Shown one piece after another: positions 17,647-30,095 of a stretch of DNA of 64,000 bases. Positions within the stretch are counted from its first letter, which is position 1, and the number at the start of each line of letters is the position of its first letter. Location: assembly GCF_004786095.1 (NCBI RefSeq), contig NZ_RHPJ01000003.1, forward strand, positions 558,001 to 622,000. Direction: 5' to 3'. The notes beneath the pieces were generated by a model. That model searched no databases and was not told the origin of the DNA. It saw nothing but the letters and a program-made list of their open reading frames with translations. The stretch comes from Serinibacter arcticus (lineage in GTDB: Bacteria > Actinomycetota > Actinomycetes > Actinomycetales > Beutenbergiaceae). Position numbers and translations under genes: made by a program.

Positions 17647-18278
17647 GCCTCGATCCTGCCAGCCGGGTCCGACACCGCGGTGGAGGTGGACTCCGCCAGC
17701 GCCAGGAGCCGGGCGGCGGCCGCGCGCGCGTCCCGCTCCTCCTGCCACAGCGCGTCCCGCCGGAGCTTGCTCACGTTCTGCGGGCTGACGCCGAGGTCGC
17801 GAGCCACCTGCACCCCCGTGGCCCCCGGCCGCGCCAGCTGGTCGATCGCGCGCCACTGCGTCGCGGTCCGTCCGGCCACGACCGAGGCGAGCAGCTGCAG
17901 CACGCCCTCCGCGAGCGCGGCGTCCGGCGAGTCGCTCGCGACCGCGAGCGAGTTCGCCACCGTGCGCCCCTTGGCGCGCTCGACCGCCTCGCGGGCGTGC
18001 ACGAAGGCCGCCCCGGTGCTGGCCGGGGCGCTCTCGGCGAGGGCCCCCTCCCCCGCACCGACACCGATGCTCCAGCCGCCGCGGCGGACGAGGTGCAGCA
18101 CGAGGTCGACCACGACGTCCGGATCCGTCAGCACGCCCTGGACCTCGTCCCCCACCGTCCGCACGAACGGGAGCACCGGCGGACCCGGGGCAAGCAGATC
18201 CTCGAGGTCGTCCAGGAGTGCGGGAACGAGGTCGCTCCCCCGGCGGCTGCCGCGCTGGTCGATCGTGATGACGAACAT
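17643..18278 (-). CDS. SatD family regulatory protein with HTH
   Basis: 211 aa. The N-terminal FVITIDQRGSRRG segment and the central GDEVQG motif are typical of the SatD family, named from Streptococcus, where sat genes are linked to acid tolerance. Residues about 150-185 form a helix-turn-helix (GVQVARDLGVSPQNVSKLRR). The start codon lies inside an 11-bp-armed palindrome that also covers its -10 box, which points to negative autoregulation. It is co-translated with the downstream 142-aa membrane protein. Confidence 0.88.
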   Translation of the reverse strand: MFVITIDQRGSRRGSDLVPALLDDLEDLLAPGPPVLPFVRTVGDEVQGVLTDPDVVVDLVLHLVRRGGWSIGVGAGEGALAESAPASTGAAFVHAREAVERAKGRTVANSLAVASDSPDAALAEGVLQLLASVVAGRTATQWRAIDQLARPGATGVQVARDLGVSPQNVSKLRRDALWQEERDARAAAARLLALAESTSTAVSDPAGRIEA

Positions 18279-18305
18279 GCATCAACCCTAGCGAGTTGAT
18301 GCATG
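18276..18305. promoter_or_regulatory. Palindromic operator covering the satD promoter and start codon
   Basis: Perfect 11-bp arms CATGCATCAAC (18276-18286) and GTTGATGCATG (18295-18305) around an 8-nt spacer. On the minus strand TAGGGT (18285-18290) lies inside the element, 6 nt from the ATG (18276-18278), so a bound dimer would block both RNA polymerase and the start of a leaderless mRNA. Confidence 0.6.
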
Positions 18306-18310
18306 CAGAA

Positions 18311-18326
18311 CAACCCTGGAGGGTTG
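18311..18326. promoter_or_regulatory. Second palindrome sharing the CAACCCT half-site
   Basis: CAACCCT-GG-AGGGTTG, 7-bp arms. The CAACCCT sequence also occurs at 18283-18289, exactly 28 bp away, within the satD operator. It lies just before GATACT, a possible -10 box for the divergent ligase gene, so it may be an auxiliary operator for either gene. Confidence 0.45.
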
Positions 18327-18396
18327 ATCGATACTCCGGCGCGTTCAGCCGAACCGGAACGGGTCGATGTCCCAGGTCGACGGCAGGATGGCAGGC

Positions 18397-19971
18397 ATGC
18401 TCCTCGACACCCTGGTCCGGGCCTCCGCCGACGTCGCCGCCACGCGATCACGGTTGACGAAGCGAGCACTCCTCGCGGAGGTCCTGCGCGCCGCGACGGC
18501 GGAGGAGATCGCCCTGGTCGCGACCTACCTCTCCGGTTCGCTGCGCCAGCGGCGCACCGGCGTCGGCGCGGCCGGCCTCCAGCACACGCCCCCGCCCGCC
18601 GAGCGCGCCACCCTCGAGATCGTCGACGTCGATGCTCGGTTCGAGCGCCTGAGCGCCGAGCTGGGCGAGGGATCCGCGGCGCGGCGCACCACCGAGGTCG
18701 GGGCGCTGTTCGCTGCGGCGACCGCGCAGGAGCAGGCGTTCCTGCGTGCGCTGATCTTCGGCGAGCTGCGCCAGGGCGCGTCGGCGTCCCTGGTCCAGGA
18801 CGCCCTCGCGACCGCCTACGACGTGCCGCTCGCCTCGGTCCAGCGCGCCGCGATGCTGCTCGGGTCGACGGCGACGGCTGCCGCGCTGACCGCTGCCGGC
18901 GGGCTCGAGGCGCTCGACGCCGTCGCGCTGCGCCTCGGTGTCCCCGTGCAGCCCATGCTCGCGGCCTCGGCGCCCGACCCGGCGACCGCCGCTGCCAAGG
19001 CGGGCCTCCCCGCCGTCGTCGACGTGAAGATCGACGGCATCCGCGTGCAGATCCACCGGTGGACCGACGAGTCGGGGAGCGACGTCGTCCGGCTGTGGAC
19101 GCGGAGTCTGGACGACATCACCGACCGGTTGCCGGAGATCGTCGAACAGGTGCGTTCCCTGCCGGCGACCGCGTTCGTGCTCGACGGCGAGGTCGTCGGG
19201 CTGCGACCCGACGGGACCCCGCTGCCGTTCCAGGTCATCGCCTCCCGCACCGCGAGCAGCACGGACCCGGTCACCGCGCGGGAGCGGACGCCGCTCACGC
19301 TCGTGGCCTTCGACGTGCTCCACCTGGCGGGGCGCGACCTGCTCGACGAGCCGTTCGAGGTGAGGGCGCAGGCGCTGGCGGACCTGGTACCCCCCGAGCT
19401 CGCGGTCGCGCGGCACCGGGTCGAAACGGATCAGGAGGCGACGGCGGTGTTCACCGACGCCGTCGCGGCCGGCTGGGAGGGCGTCGTCGTGAAGAAGCCG
19501 TCGGCGCCGTACGCGGCGGGTCGGCGCGACTCGGGCTGGATCAAGGTCAAGCCGCGGCACACGTTCGACCTGGCCGTGATCGGTGCGGAGTGGGGCTACG
19601 GACGCCGGCAGGGCTGGCTCTCCAACCTCCATCTCGCCGCGCGCGATCCCGCCACGGGCGGGCTGGTCATGCTCGGCAAGACGTTCAAGGGGCTCACCGA
19701 CGCCGTCCTGACCTGGCAGACGGCCGCGCTGCAGGAGCGCGAGGTGCGCCGCACGCGGACCACCGTCTTCGTCGATCCGCCCCTCGTCGCGGAGATCGCT
19801 TTCGACGGCGTCCAGATCTCCACGCGCTACCCGGGTGGCATCGCGCTGCGGTTCGCCCGCGTGCTGCGCTACCGCGACGACAAGACCCCGGAGGAGGTCG
19901 ACTCGCTGGCCGACATCCTTGCCCTCTCCCCCGTCATCGACGACGCAGCCGACCCAACCACCGACGCCTGA
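18397..19971 (+). CDS. ligB: ATP-dependent DNA ligase (LigB type)
   Basis: 524 aa. The adenylation motif KIDGIRVQ carries the nucleophile Lys211; the FVLDGEVVG and WEGVVVKKP motifs (III/IV) and the WIKVKP motif V follow, ending in an OB-fold. The N-terminal helical domain (about 1-180) matches actinobacterial LigB. The start was chosen at MLLDTLVRAS because LigB proteins begin MLL and contain DVAATSSRLTK-like sequence at the same distance; ATGs at 18367 and 18388 are in frame but give an atypical N-terminus. It joins nicks using ATP, as an accessory to the NAD-dependent LigA. It is divergent from satD. Confidence 0.93.
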   Translation: MLLDTLVRASADVAATRSRLTKRALLAEVLRAATAEEIALVATYLSGSLRQRRTGVGAAGLQHTPPPAERATLEIVDVDARFERLSAELGEGSAARRTTEVGALFAAATAQEQAFLRALIFGELRQGASASLVQDALATAYDVPLASVQRAAMLLGSTATAAALTAAGGLEALDAVALRLGVPVQPMLAASAPDPATAAAKAGLPAVVDVKIDGIRVQIHRWTDESGSDVVRLWTRSLDDITDRLPEIVEQVRSLPATAFVLDGEVVGLRPDGTPLPFQVIASRTASSTDPVTARERTPLTLVAFDVLHLAGRDLLDEPFEVRAQALADLVPPELAVARHRVETDQEATAVFTDAVAAGWEGVVVKKPSAPYAAGRRDSGWIKVKPRHTFDLAVIGAEWGYGRRQGWLSNLHLAARDPATGGLVMLGKTFKGLTDAVLTWQTAALQEREVRRTRTTVFVDPPLVAEIAFDGVQISTRYPGGIALRFARVLRYRDDKTPEEVDSLADILALSPVIDDAADPTTDA

Positions 19972-19976
19972 CCCCT

Positions 19977-20081
19977 CGTTCGCGAGGCCCTTGAAGGCGT
20001 TCGCGAGGCACTTGGGGGCGCCCGCGAGGCTTTTTCGGGCGTTCGCGAGGCACTTTCGGACATTCGCGAGGCACTTTCCGG
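19977..20081. repeat. Five-copy 21-bp tandem repeat
   Basis: Five contiguous 21-bp units (19977-19997, 19998-20018, 20019-20039, 20040-20060, 20061-20081). The shared core is TTCGCGAGGCACTT, with one unit carrying CCCGCGAGGCTTTT. Units differ mostly in the last 5-6 nt. The array starts 5 nt after the ligase stop, between convergent ligB and aroB. The period equals two helical turns, so the cores lie on one face of the DNA. There are no spacers, so it is not a CRISPR. Confidence 0.9.
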
Positions 20082-20279
20082 TGAGCACCGCTCTCGGGCG
20101 CCCCGGCCGAGCGCCGATCCGACGCCGCGCCGTCTCACCGTGCAGGAGTGGTCGCCAAGCCCGCTCGCTGTGCACCGGTAGCCGCTGAGCGTCCCCGACA
20201 ACGGCCACGACCGCACACCGAGCCAGGGGGGCGGACCCCGCACGCCACCGGCGGCGCAAGCGGACCGATGGTCCGGTGC
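20082..20279. other. Remainder of ligB-aroB intergenic region, no gene seen
   Basis: No convincing ORF, tRNA or promoter. The only structure is CGGACC-GAT-GGTCCG (20261-20275), a 6-bp hairpin right after the aroB stop that could be a weak terminator of the leftward operon. Confidence 0.5.
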
Positions 20280-21902
<1,623 letters not shown>

Positions 21903-23111
21903 TCACCGCTGGGTGGCGGGGACGGCGTCGAGGTAGGCCGCCAGGTTGCGGGCAGACTCACCCACGCTGTCGCCGCCGACCTTCTCCAGGAGCGCCTGCG
22001 CGAGGACCAGCGCGACCATCGCCTCGGCGACGACGGCGGCCGGCGGGACAGCGCACACGTCGCTGCGCTGGTGGATGGCCTTGGCGGCCTCGCCGGTCGT
22101 GGTGTCGACCGTGTCGAGCGCGCGCGGGACGGTCGAGATCGGCTTCATCGCGGCGCGGACGCGCAGCACCTCGCCGTTCGTCATGCCACCCTCGACCCCG
22201 CCGGCACGATTCGTCCGGCGGTGGAGGCGGCCGGATCCGACGTCGGCGCCGTCCTGCGAGGTGCGCTCGATCTCGTCGTGCGCCTGCGAGCCGCGGCGGC
22301 GGGCGGTGCGGAAGCCGTCGCCGACCTCGACGCCCTTCATCGCCTGGATGCCCATGAGGACGCCGGCGAGCCGCGCGTCGAGCCGTCGGTCGGACTGGAC
22401 GTAGGAGCCGAGGCCGGCCGGGAGCCCGTAGGCGAGCACCTCGACGACGCCGCCCAGCGTGTCGCCGTCCTTGTGGCACTGGTCGATCTCGGCGACCATC
22501 GCGGCCGAGCTGGCGGCGTCCCAGCAGCGCACGGGATCGGCGTCCAGGTGCGCGACGTCGTCGGGACCCGGCAGCTCGGTGCCCTCGGGCACCTCGGCCT
22601 CGCCGATCGCGACGACGTGCGACACCAGGCGCACGCCGGCGGCCTGCTCGAGGAAGCTCGCCGCGACGACACCGAGCGCGACGCGCGCCGCGGTCTCGCG
22701 GGCGCTGGCGCGCTCCAGGACGGGGCGCGCCTCGTCGAACGCGTACTTGGTCATGCCGACGAGGTCGGCGTGACCGGGGCGGGGTCGCGTGAGCGCGGCA
22801 CCCCTGGCCCCGCTGAGCACAGACGGGTCGACGGGATCGGCCGACATCACCTGCTCCCACTTGGGCCACTCGGTGTTGCCGATCTCGACGGCGATCGGGC
22901 CGCCCTGGGTCAGGCCGTGCCGCACCCCGCCGAGGATGCTGACCTCGTCCTGCTCGAACTTCATCCGGGCGCCGCGGCCGTAGCCGAGCCGACGGCGGGC
23001 CAGGGCGCCGGCGATGTCGTCGGTCGTGACCTGCACGCCGGCCGGCATCCCCTCGAGCATCGCCACGAGTGCGGGGCCGTGGGACTCCCCGGCCGTCAAC
23101 CATCTGAGCAT
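21903..23111 (-). CDS. aroC: Chorismate synthase
   Basis: 402 aa. Eliminates phosphate from EPSP to give chorismate, using reduced FMN. The N-terminus [13 protein letters not shown] is the family signature; RRRLGYGRG, the RPGHADL block and the C-terminal [17 protein letters not shown] are all present. Of two close in-frame ATGs the second (23111) was chosen: it gives the canonical N-terminus and lies 8 nt after AAAGGA, whereas the first ATG (23120) abuts the Shine-Dalgarno sequence. It is followed by the aroK homologue. Confidence 0.97.
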   Translation of the reverse strand: MLRWLTAGESHGPALVAMLEGMPAGVQVTTDDIAGALARRRLGYGRGARMKFEQDEVSILGGVRHGLTQGGPIAVEIGNTEWPKWEQVMSADPVDPSVLSGARGAALTRPRPGHADLVGMTKYAFDEARPVLERASARETAARVALGVVAASFLEQAAGVRLVSHVVAIGEAEVPEGTELPGPDDVAHLDADPVRCWDAASSAAMVAEIDQCHKDGDTLGGVVEVLAYGLPAGLGSYVQSDRRLDARLAGVLMGIQAMKGVEVGDGFRTARRRGSQAHDEIERTSQDGADVGSGRLHRRTNRAGGVEGGMTNGEVLRVRAAMKPISTVPRALDTVDTTTGEAAKAIHQRSDVCAVPPAAVVAEAMVALVLAQALLEKVGGDSVGESARNLAAYLDAVPATQR

Positions 23112-23189
23112 GGTTCCCATCCTTTCACGCCGCGGCCGGGACCCCGGCGCGCGCTCACGGGCTGGGAAGCGTCGGCGCCGCCGCTCGCC

Positions 23190-23861
23190 TCAGGCGGTGA
23201 GGATCGCGACGGCGGCCCCCGCCAGGAGCCACGGCCCGAACGCCAGGTGGGTGCCGGCCGCGGCGCGTCGGGTCACGAGCAGCAGGAGCGCGGCGACTCC
23301 CCCGAGGACGACGGCGGCGACCACCGCCGTCACCACCGCCCCCGGCCGGAGCAGCGCGACGGCGAGCGCGAGCAGCCCCAGCAGCTTGACGTCGCCGTAG
23401 CCCAGCGCGCGTGGCGCGGCGAGCGTAACGGCGGTGAGCACGGCCCAGCAGAGCGCCGAGACGGCGACGCCGAGGAGGACGCGCGCCGCGCCGACCCACG
23501 GCAGGACGGCGCACGCCAGCACGGCGCCGACGGCCCAGCCCCGCAGCACCAGGACGTCGGGCAGGCGGTGCCCCGCGGCGTCGACGAGGCCGGCGCCTGC
23601 GGCCGCGGCGAGCAGCACCAGCGCGCTCGGCCACAGCAGGGGTTCGATGCTCGCCCGCACGTGCGCGCCCGCGAGCAGCCCGACCACCGCACCGACGACG
23701 ACGACCGCCGGTCGGGTGAGGAACCAGCGCCGCCCGGACGCGGCACCCTCGGGCACCAACGAGATCAGCCACGGCGCGACGGCGGCCCCGACGACGGCGC
23801 CGAGCAGCGCGCCGGTCGCGGCGAGCACCTGCCAGATCGCGACGTCCATGGTGCCGACCAT
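23190..23861 (-). CDS. A24-family prepilin peptidase
   Basis: 223 aa membrane protein of about seven segments. The aspartyl-protease residues are visible in DAAGHRLPD and in GYGDVK (the GxGD motif). It lacks the N-terminal cysteine methylase domain of large PilD proteins, as short A24 peptidases do. It would cut type IV prepilin or Flp-like leader peptides at the membrane. No pilin genes are nearby; its place between aroE and aroC recurs in actinobacteria. An ATG at 23849 is an alternative start; neither has a strong ribosome binding site. Confidence 0.88.
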   Translation of the reverse strand: MVGTMDVAIWQVLAATGALLGAVVGAAVAPWLISLVPEGAASGRRWFLTRPAVVVVGAVVGLLAGAHVRASIEPLLWPSALVLLAAAAGAGLVDAAGHRLPDVLVLRGWAVGAVLACAVLPWVGAARVLLGVAVSALCWAVLTAVTLAAPRALGYGDVKLLGLLALAVALLRPGAVVTAVVAAVVLGGVAALLLLVTRRAAAGTHLAFGPWLLAGAAVAILTA

Positions 23862-23889
23862 GATGGCGTACCGGCCCCGACGGGGGCGG

Positions 23890-24765
23890 TCAGCCCGCGA
23901 GGGCCCCGACGAGGGCGTCGCGCATGGCCTCGACCGGCGCCGGGCGACCGGTCATGAGGCGGACCTGCTCCGCCGCCTGGTGCAGGAGCATCAGCCAGCC
24001 GGGTGCGACGGCACCCCCGGCGGCGGACCACGCGGCCGCGAGGTCGGTCGGCCACGGGTCGTAGATCACGTCGAGCAGCGTCTGCTCGGGGCGGAGTCGT
24101 CGGCCGTCGAGCAGCGCGGCGAGGTCGGCGGCGACGGGGTCGGCGGCACCGGCGACGGCCGTCTGGACGACGAGGTCGGCGTCGACGATCAGCGACGCCG
24201 CAGCGTCGAACCGGCGCAGCGTGACGTCGACCCCCATCCGGTGGGCGGCCTGCAGCAGCCCGGCGGCGCGCGCCTGCGACCGTACGCACACGATCGGGGC
24301 GGTGACGCCGAGCTCCGCGAGCGCGGCGAGCACGGCCGCGGCGGTCCCGCCCGCACCGAGCACGACGGCGGTGCGCGGCACGGGTACCGAGCCCGGAGCG
24401 GCCGCGGCGCGCGTCTCGCGCAGCGCCTGGGCGGCGCCGTGCACGTCGGTGTTCGCCGCCACCAGGACGCGGCTCGATCCGGAACCGGTGACGAGCACCG
24501 TGTTCGCCGCTCCGACGACCGTGGCGAGCGGGTCCGCCGTGTCGGCCGCCGCGAGCACGGCGTGCTTGTGCGGCATCGTGACCGAGAGCCCGAGCCAGTC
24601 CGCGTCGAGCGACGCCAGGAGGCCGGGCGCGCCGCCGTCGGGCACGTCGATCGCGTCGTAGGTGTGCGGCAGCCCGAGCTCGCGGTAGGCGGCACGGTGC
24701 AGGACCGGCGACAGGCTGTGACCGACCGGGTGACCGATCACGGCGGCGCGTCGTGAGGTCAGCAC
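23890..24765 (-). CDS. aroE: Shikimate dehydrogenase
   Basis: 291 aa. Reduces 3-dehydroshikimate to shikimate. The shikimate-binding HSLSP, the catalytic lysine in TMPHKHA (Lys67), NTD, and the dinucleotide loop GAGGTAAAV are visible, with a C-terminal LHQAAEQ helix typical of AroE. GTG start overlapping the mltG stop by 7 nt (GTGCTGA), hence translational coupling. Directly follows mltG, as in many actinobacteria. Confidence 0.95.
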   Translation of the reverse strand: MLTSRRAAVIGHPVGHSLSPVLHRAAYRELGLPHTYDAIDVPDGGAPGLLASLDADWLGLSVTMPHKHAVLAAADTADPLATVVGAANTVLVTGSGSSRVLVAANTDVHGAAQALRETRAAAAPGSVPVPRTAVVLGAGGTAAAVLAALAELGVTAPIVCVRSQARAAGLLQAAHRMGVDVTLRRFDAAASLIVDADLVVQTAVAGAADPVAADLAALLDGRRLRPEQTLLDVIYDPWPTDLAAAWSAAGGAVAPGWLMLLHQAAEQVRLMTGRPAPVEAMRDALVGALAG

Positions 24766-25955
24766 TGGCTCCCGCCGTCGACGTACGGGCCGTACCACGC
24801 CCGGAACTCGTCGCGTATGACGGTGAACTCCGCCGGGCTGTCCGTGAACTTGGTTTCCCCGGTGCAGAGGTTGACCGTCACGAAGTAGAGCCACGGACCC
24901 TCGGTGGGCTCGACCGCGGCCTGCATCGCGATCGCGTCGACCGCGCCGATCGGGGACGGCGGCAGCCCGGGGTGGAATCGGGTGTTGTAGGGATCGGTGC
25001 TCGTGTTGTGCTCGTTGTCGGGAAGCGGCACACCCGGGTTCTGACGGTCCCACGCGTAGCGCAGCGTGGAGTCCATCCCCAGCGTCGGGAAGCTGCTGAG
25101 GTTCTCGGGAAGCAGCCGGTTGTCGATGACCCGGACCACCTGGCCGTACGTCTCGGCGCGAGACTCCCGCATCGCGATGGAGGCCTCGGTCAGGACCCGG
25201 ACCCTGTCCTCCGGCGCCACCCCGAAGCTGTCGAGCTCGGCGATGGAGCGGTCGTAGGCCTGCTTGAGAACGTCGGTGGGTCCACCGTCCGGCGGGACCA
25301 CGTAGGTGCCGGGGTAGAAGAACCCCTCCATGGGATCGAGCGCCTCGGGGTTCGTGTTGGGAGGTCCCTCGATCCCCAGGGCGGCGTAGTCGTGGGCGGC
25401 GGCGTCGACCTCCTCGACCGAGACGCCCAGCGCATCGGCGATCCGCTGGTAGAGCTCGTCACTGCGTCGGCCCTCGGGAAGGGTCACCCGTGTGTCGGCC
25501 CGGCGGTTGGGGTCGAGCAGCGCGGTCACGGCGTCGGACGCCCGCATGCCCTGCGGCAGGTCGTAGGCGCCCGGTTGGATCGCCGTCGCGTTGACGTTGG
25601 CGGTGTGGGCGGACGTGAAGGCGTCCACGGTCGCCACGACACCCGCCTGCTGGAGGATCTGACCGATCTGCGTTCCCGAGGAGCCCGCGGGGATCTCCAC
25701 GACGACCGAACCCTGACCGGGGCCCGGGTAGTCGGTGACGGCCGATACCGTCGGGGATCCGTCGTCGAACAGCGGCGGGATCACGCGGACGGCGAGCACC
25801 GCGAGCCCTCCCAGGATCACCACCATCACGAGGAAGCTCGCCAGGGAGCGACGGCGGCGCTTGGCCCCGGTCGCCGGCGCCGGCCCGCGACGGGGCCGCC
25901 GGCCGTCGGGCTCGACGGTCCGGGTGTCGCTGTCGTCTCCGAAAAGATCAGTCAC
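24759..25955 (-). CDS. mltG: Endolytic murein transglycosylase MltG
   Basis: 398 aa. Cytoplasmic N-terminus rich in Arg (about residues 1-35), one transmembrane helix (SLASFLVMVVILGGLAVLAV), LysM-like subdomain, then the YceG catalytic domain. The family pattern ASI-x3-E is kept as ASIAMRES, making Glu264 the likely catalytic residue. It cleaves nascent glycan strands at the outer face of the membrane and helps terminate peptidoglycan polymerisation. Its start overlaps ruvX by 8 nt and its stop overlaps aroE. Confidence 0.95.
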   Translation of the reverse strand: MTDLFGDDSDTRTVEPDGRRPRRGPAPATGAKRRRRSLASFLVMVVILGGLAVLAVRVIPPLFDDGSPTVSAVTDYPGPGQGSVVVEIPAGSSGTQIGQILQQAGVVATVDAFTSAHTANVNATAIQPGAYDLPQGMRASDAVTALLDPNRRADTRVTLPEGRRSDELYQRIADALGVSVEEVDAAAHDYAALGIEGPPNTNPEALDPMEGFFYPGTYVVPPDGGPTDVLKQAYDRSIAELDSFGVAPEDRVRVLTEASIAMRESRAETYGQVVRVIDNRLLPENLSSFPTLGMDSTLRYAWDRQNPGVPLPDNEHNTSTDPYNTRFHPGLPPSPIGAVDAIAMQAAVEPTEGPWLYFVTVNLCTGETKFTDSPAEFTVIRDEFRAWYGPYVDGGSQC

Positions 25956-26439
25956 GTGTCGTGTCCTCCACGGCTTGGCCCCCCGCGTGTACGAGCTGGC
26001 CCGGTTCGCGGCCAGTACTGCGTTCGATGTCGAGCGCGTGCTGCAGCACGATCACTGCAGCCACCTGGTCTACCACGGCACGCTGTGAGCGGCCTGGAAG
26101 TCCCGACGCGGTCATGGCCTGGTGGGCCGTGGCCGAGGTGAAGCGTTCGTCGACCATGCGGACGGGCACCGGCGCGACGAGACGGGCGAGACGACCAGCA
26201 TAGGTGCGGGCGAGCGAGGACGCCTTGCGGTTGCGGCCGTCGAGCGAGCGCGGCAGCCCGACGACGACCTCGACCGCCTCGTGCTCGGCCACCAGGGCGC
26301 TGATGCGCGCGGTCCCGTCGTCGGCCGGCGTCCGGCGGACGGTCTCGACAGGGGTGGCCAGGATGCCGTCGGGATCGCTGCGTGCGACCCCGACGCGGAC
26401 ACTGCCGACGTCGACCGCCACGCGTACCCCGCGCCGCAC
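25948..26439 (-). CDS. ruvX: Putative pre-16S rRNA nuclease / Holliday junction resolvase RuvX (YqgF)
   Basis: 163 aa, GTG start only 2 nt after the alaS stop. RNase H-like fold: the first acidic residue lies in VAVDVGSVRVGVA (Asp10), then VVGLPRSLDGR and the VDERFTSATA motif, with a late aspartate in VVDQVAAVIVLQ. YqgF matures the 5' end of 16S rRNA in E. coli and was first proposed as a resolvase. The alaS-ruvX-mltG order is conserved. Confidence 0.94.
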   Translation of the reverse strand: MRRGVRVAVDVGSVRVGVARSDPDGILATPVETVRRTPADDGTARISALVAEHEAVEVVVGLPRSLDGRNRKASSLARTYAGRLARLVAPVPVRMVDERFTSATAHQAMTASGLPGRSQRAVVDQVAAVIVLQHALDIERSTGREPGQLVHAGGQAVEDTTRD

Positions 26440-26441
26440 CG

Positions 26442-29126
<2,685 letters not shown>

Positions 29127-29232
29127 CGGGATCCTCGTGTCGAACACCTCGGGCCGCGATGGGCCGGGTGCAGCGGGTCTGGGTGGTGCGGCGGGTCTGA
29201 TCAGCCGAGCGGGGGGAGGTCGGAGCGGAGGC

Positions 29233-29556
29233 TCAGAACTCGTCGTCGACGTCCCACGGGTCGGTGTCGGCCGCGGCGCGGCGCGAGCGGCGACCGGCGC
29301 GCAGGGTGCGGGCGTCGGCGACGTCGTCGGGCGCGGCGAGCAGATCGGCCGAGAGGCGCTCCTCCTGCTCGCGCATCGCGGCGGCGACCTCGGTGCCCAT
29401 GGCGCGCAGCTCGTCGACGCCGCGGTTCAGCGCCTCGACGAGGCCGGCGGGGGTCGCGACGGCGGCGACGGACTCGGCGGTCGAGCGGGCCCGGCCGAGG
29501 ACGACGAGCGCGGCGACGGCGGCAGCGGCCCCGCCGACGGCCCAGACGACCTTCAC
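29233..29556 (-). CDS. Small single-span membrane protein (DUF6167-like)
   Basis: 107 aa, GTG start within the stop of the upstream DUF948 gene (GTGA overlap). One N-terminal transmembrane helix (VVWAVGGAAAAVAALVVLG), then a charged cytoplasmic tail with a helical part and an acidic end (DPWDVDDEF). This pairing with a DUF948 protein just before alaS is frequent in actinobacteria; the molecular role is unknown. Confidence 0.8.
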   Translation of the reverse strand: MKVVWAVGGAAAAVAALVVLGRARSTAESVAAVATPAGLVEALNRGVDELRAMGTEVAAAMREQEERLSADLLAAPDDVADARTLRAGRRSRRAAADTDPWDVDDEF

Positions 29557-29918
29557 GAGCGCTTCCCGCGACGGCGGGCGACGACGGCGCGCACCGCGTA
29601 GCTGAACGACGCGGCCTTGATCAGGGGGCGGGCGACGGTCGCGGAGACGAGCGTGGTCAGGGCGGAGACGTTGGTGCCGATCTCGGCGGCGGACGTCGTG
29701 ACGGTGTCGACCTTCGCGAGCTGGGCGTTGGCGCCGCGCACGGTCTCGGCGGCCTCGTCGATCACGGGCAGCGTGGCCTGCGTGAAGCGGGAGACCGACG
29801 TGCGGGTCTCCTCGAGCACCGAGCCGAGCTTGAGGAGCGGGACGGCGATCGCGACCACGAGCGCGACGAACGCGACGGCGGCCACGAGGCCAGCGATGTC
29901 TCCGAGGGATACCGACAC
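29553..29918 (-). CDS. DUF948 domain-containing membrane protein
   Basis: 121 aa, GTG start with GAGGTGG a few nt upstream. One N-terminal transmembrane helix (LVAAVAFVALVVAIAVPLL), a heptad-like region with methyl-accepting-chemotaxis-like character around residues 32-95, and a basic C-terminus (ARRRGKRS). DUF948 proteins are small membrane proteins of unknown function. It lies between rpsD (terminated upstream) and the small protein before alaS. Confidence 0.88.
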   Translation of the reverse strand: MSVSLGDIAGLVAAVAFVALVVAIAVPLLKLGSVLEETRTSVSRFTQATLPVIDEAAETVRGANAQLAKVDTVTTSAAEIGTNVSALTTLVSATVARPLIKAASFSYAVRAVVARRRGKRS

Positions 29919-30022
29919 GTTCCACCTCTGGGGATCGGGGATCGGCCAGCCGGTGCTGGCCGGGGCGGGGGGACGCAGGGACGAGCCGTGCGCACCACCC
30001 CGGTGAGACTACCCGGTGCAGA

Positions 30023-30056
30023 CACGTGTGCCCCGGTTCTCACCGGGGCACACGTG
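30023..30056 (-). terminator. Strong hairpin terminator after rpsD
   Basis: Perfect 15-bp arms (30023-30037, 30042-30056) with loop TCTC, 40 nt beyond the rpsD stop. It separates rpsD from the alaS-group genes. No T-run follows, as is common in high-GC actinobacteria. Confidence 0.8.
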
Positions 30057-30095
30057 ACGCTGCGGGTCGGCCGGAGGCCGTGGTTCAGGCGGTGA

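Noticed and set aside
19977-20081. CRISPR array
   Set aside because: Units are contiguous 21-bp repeats with no spacers and no cas genes.
29233-29925. Single 230-aa Arg-rich protein on the minus strand upstream of alaS
   Set aside because: The region resolves into two coupled genes in other frames (DUF948 protein and a 107-aa membrane protein) with GTGA overlap and good membrane helices.
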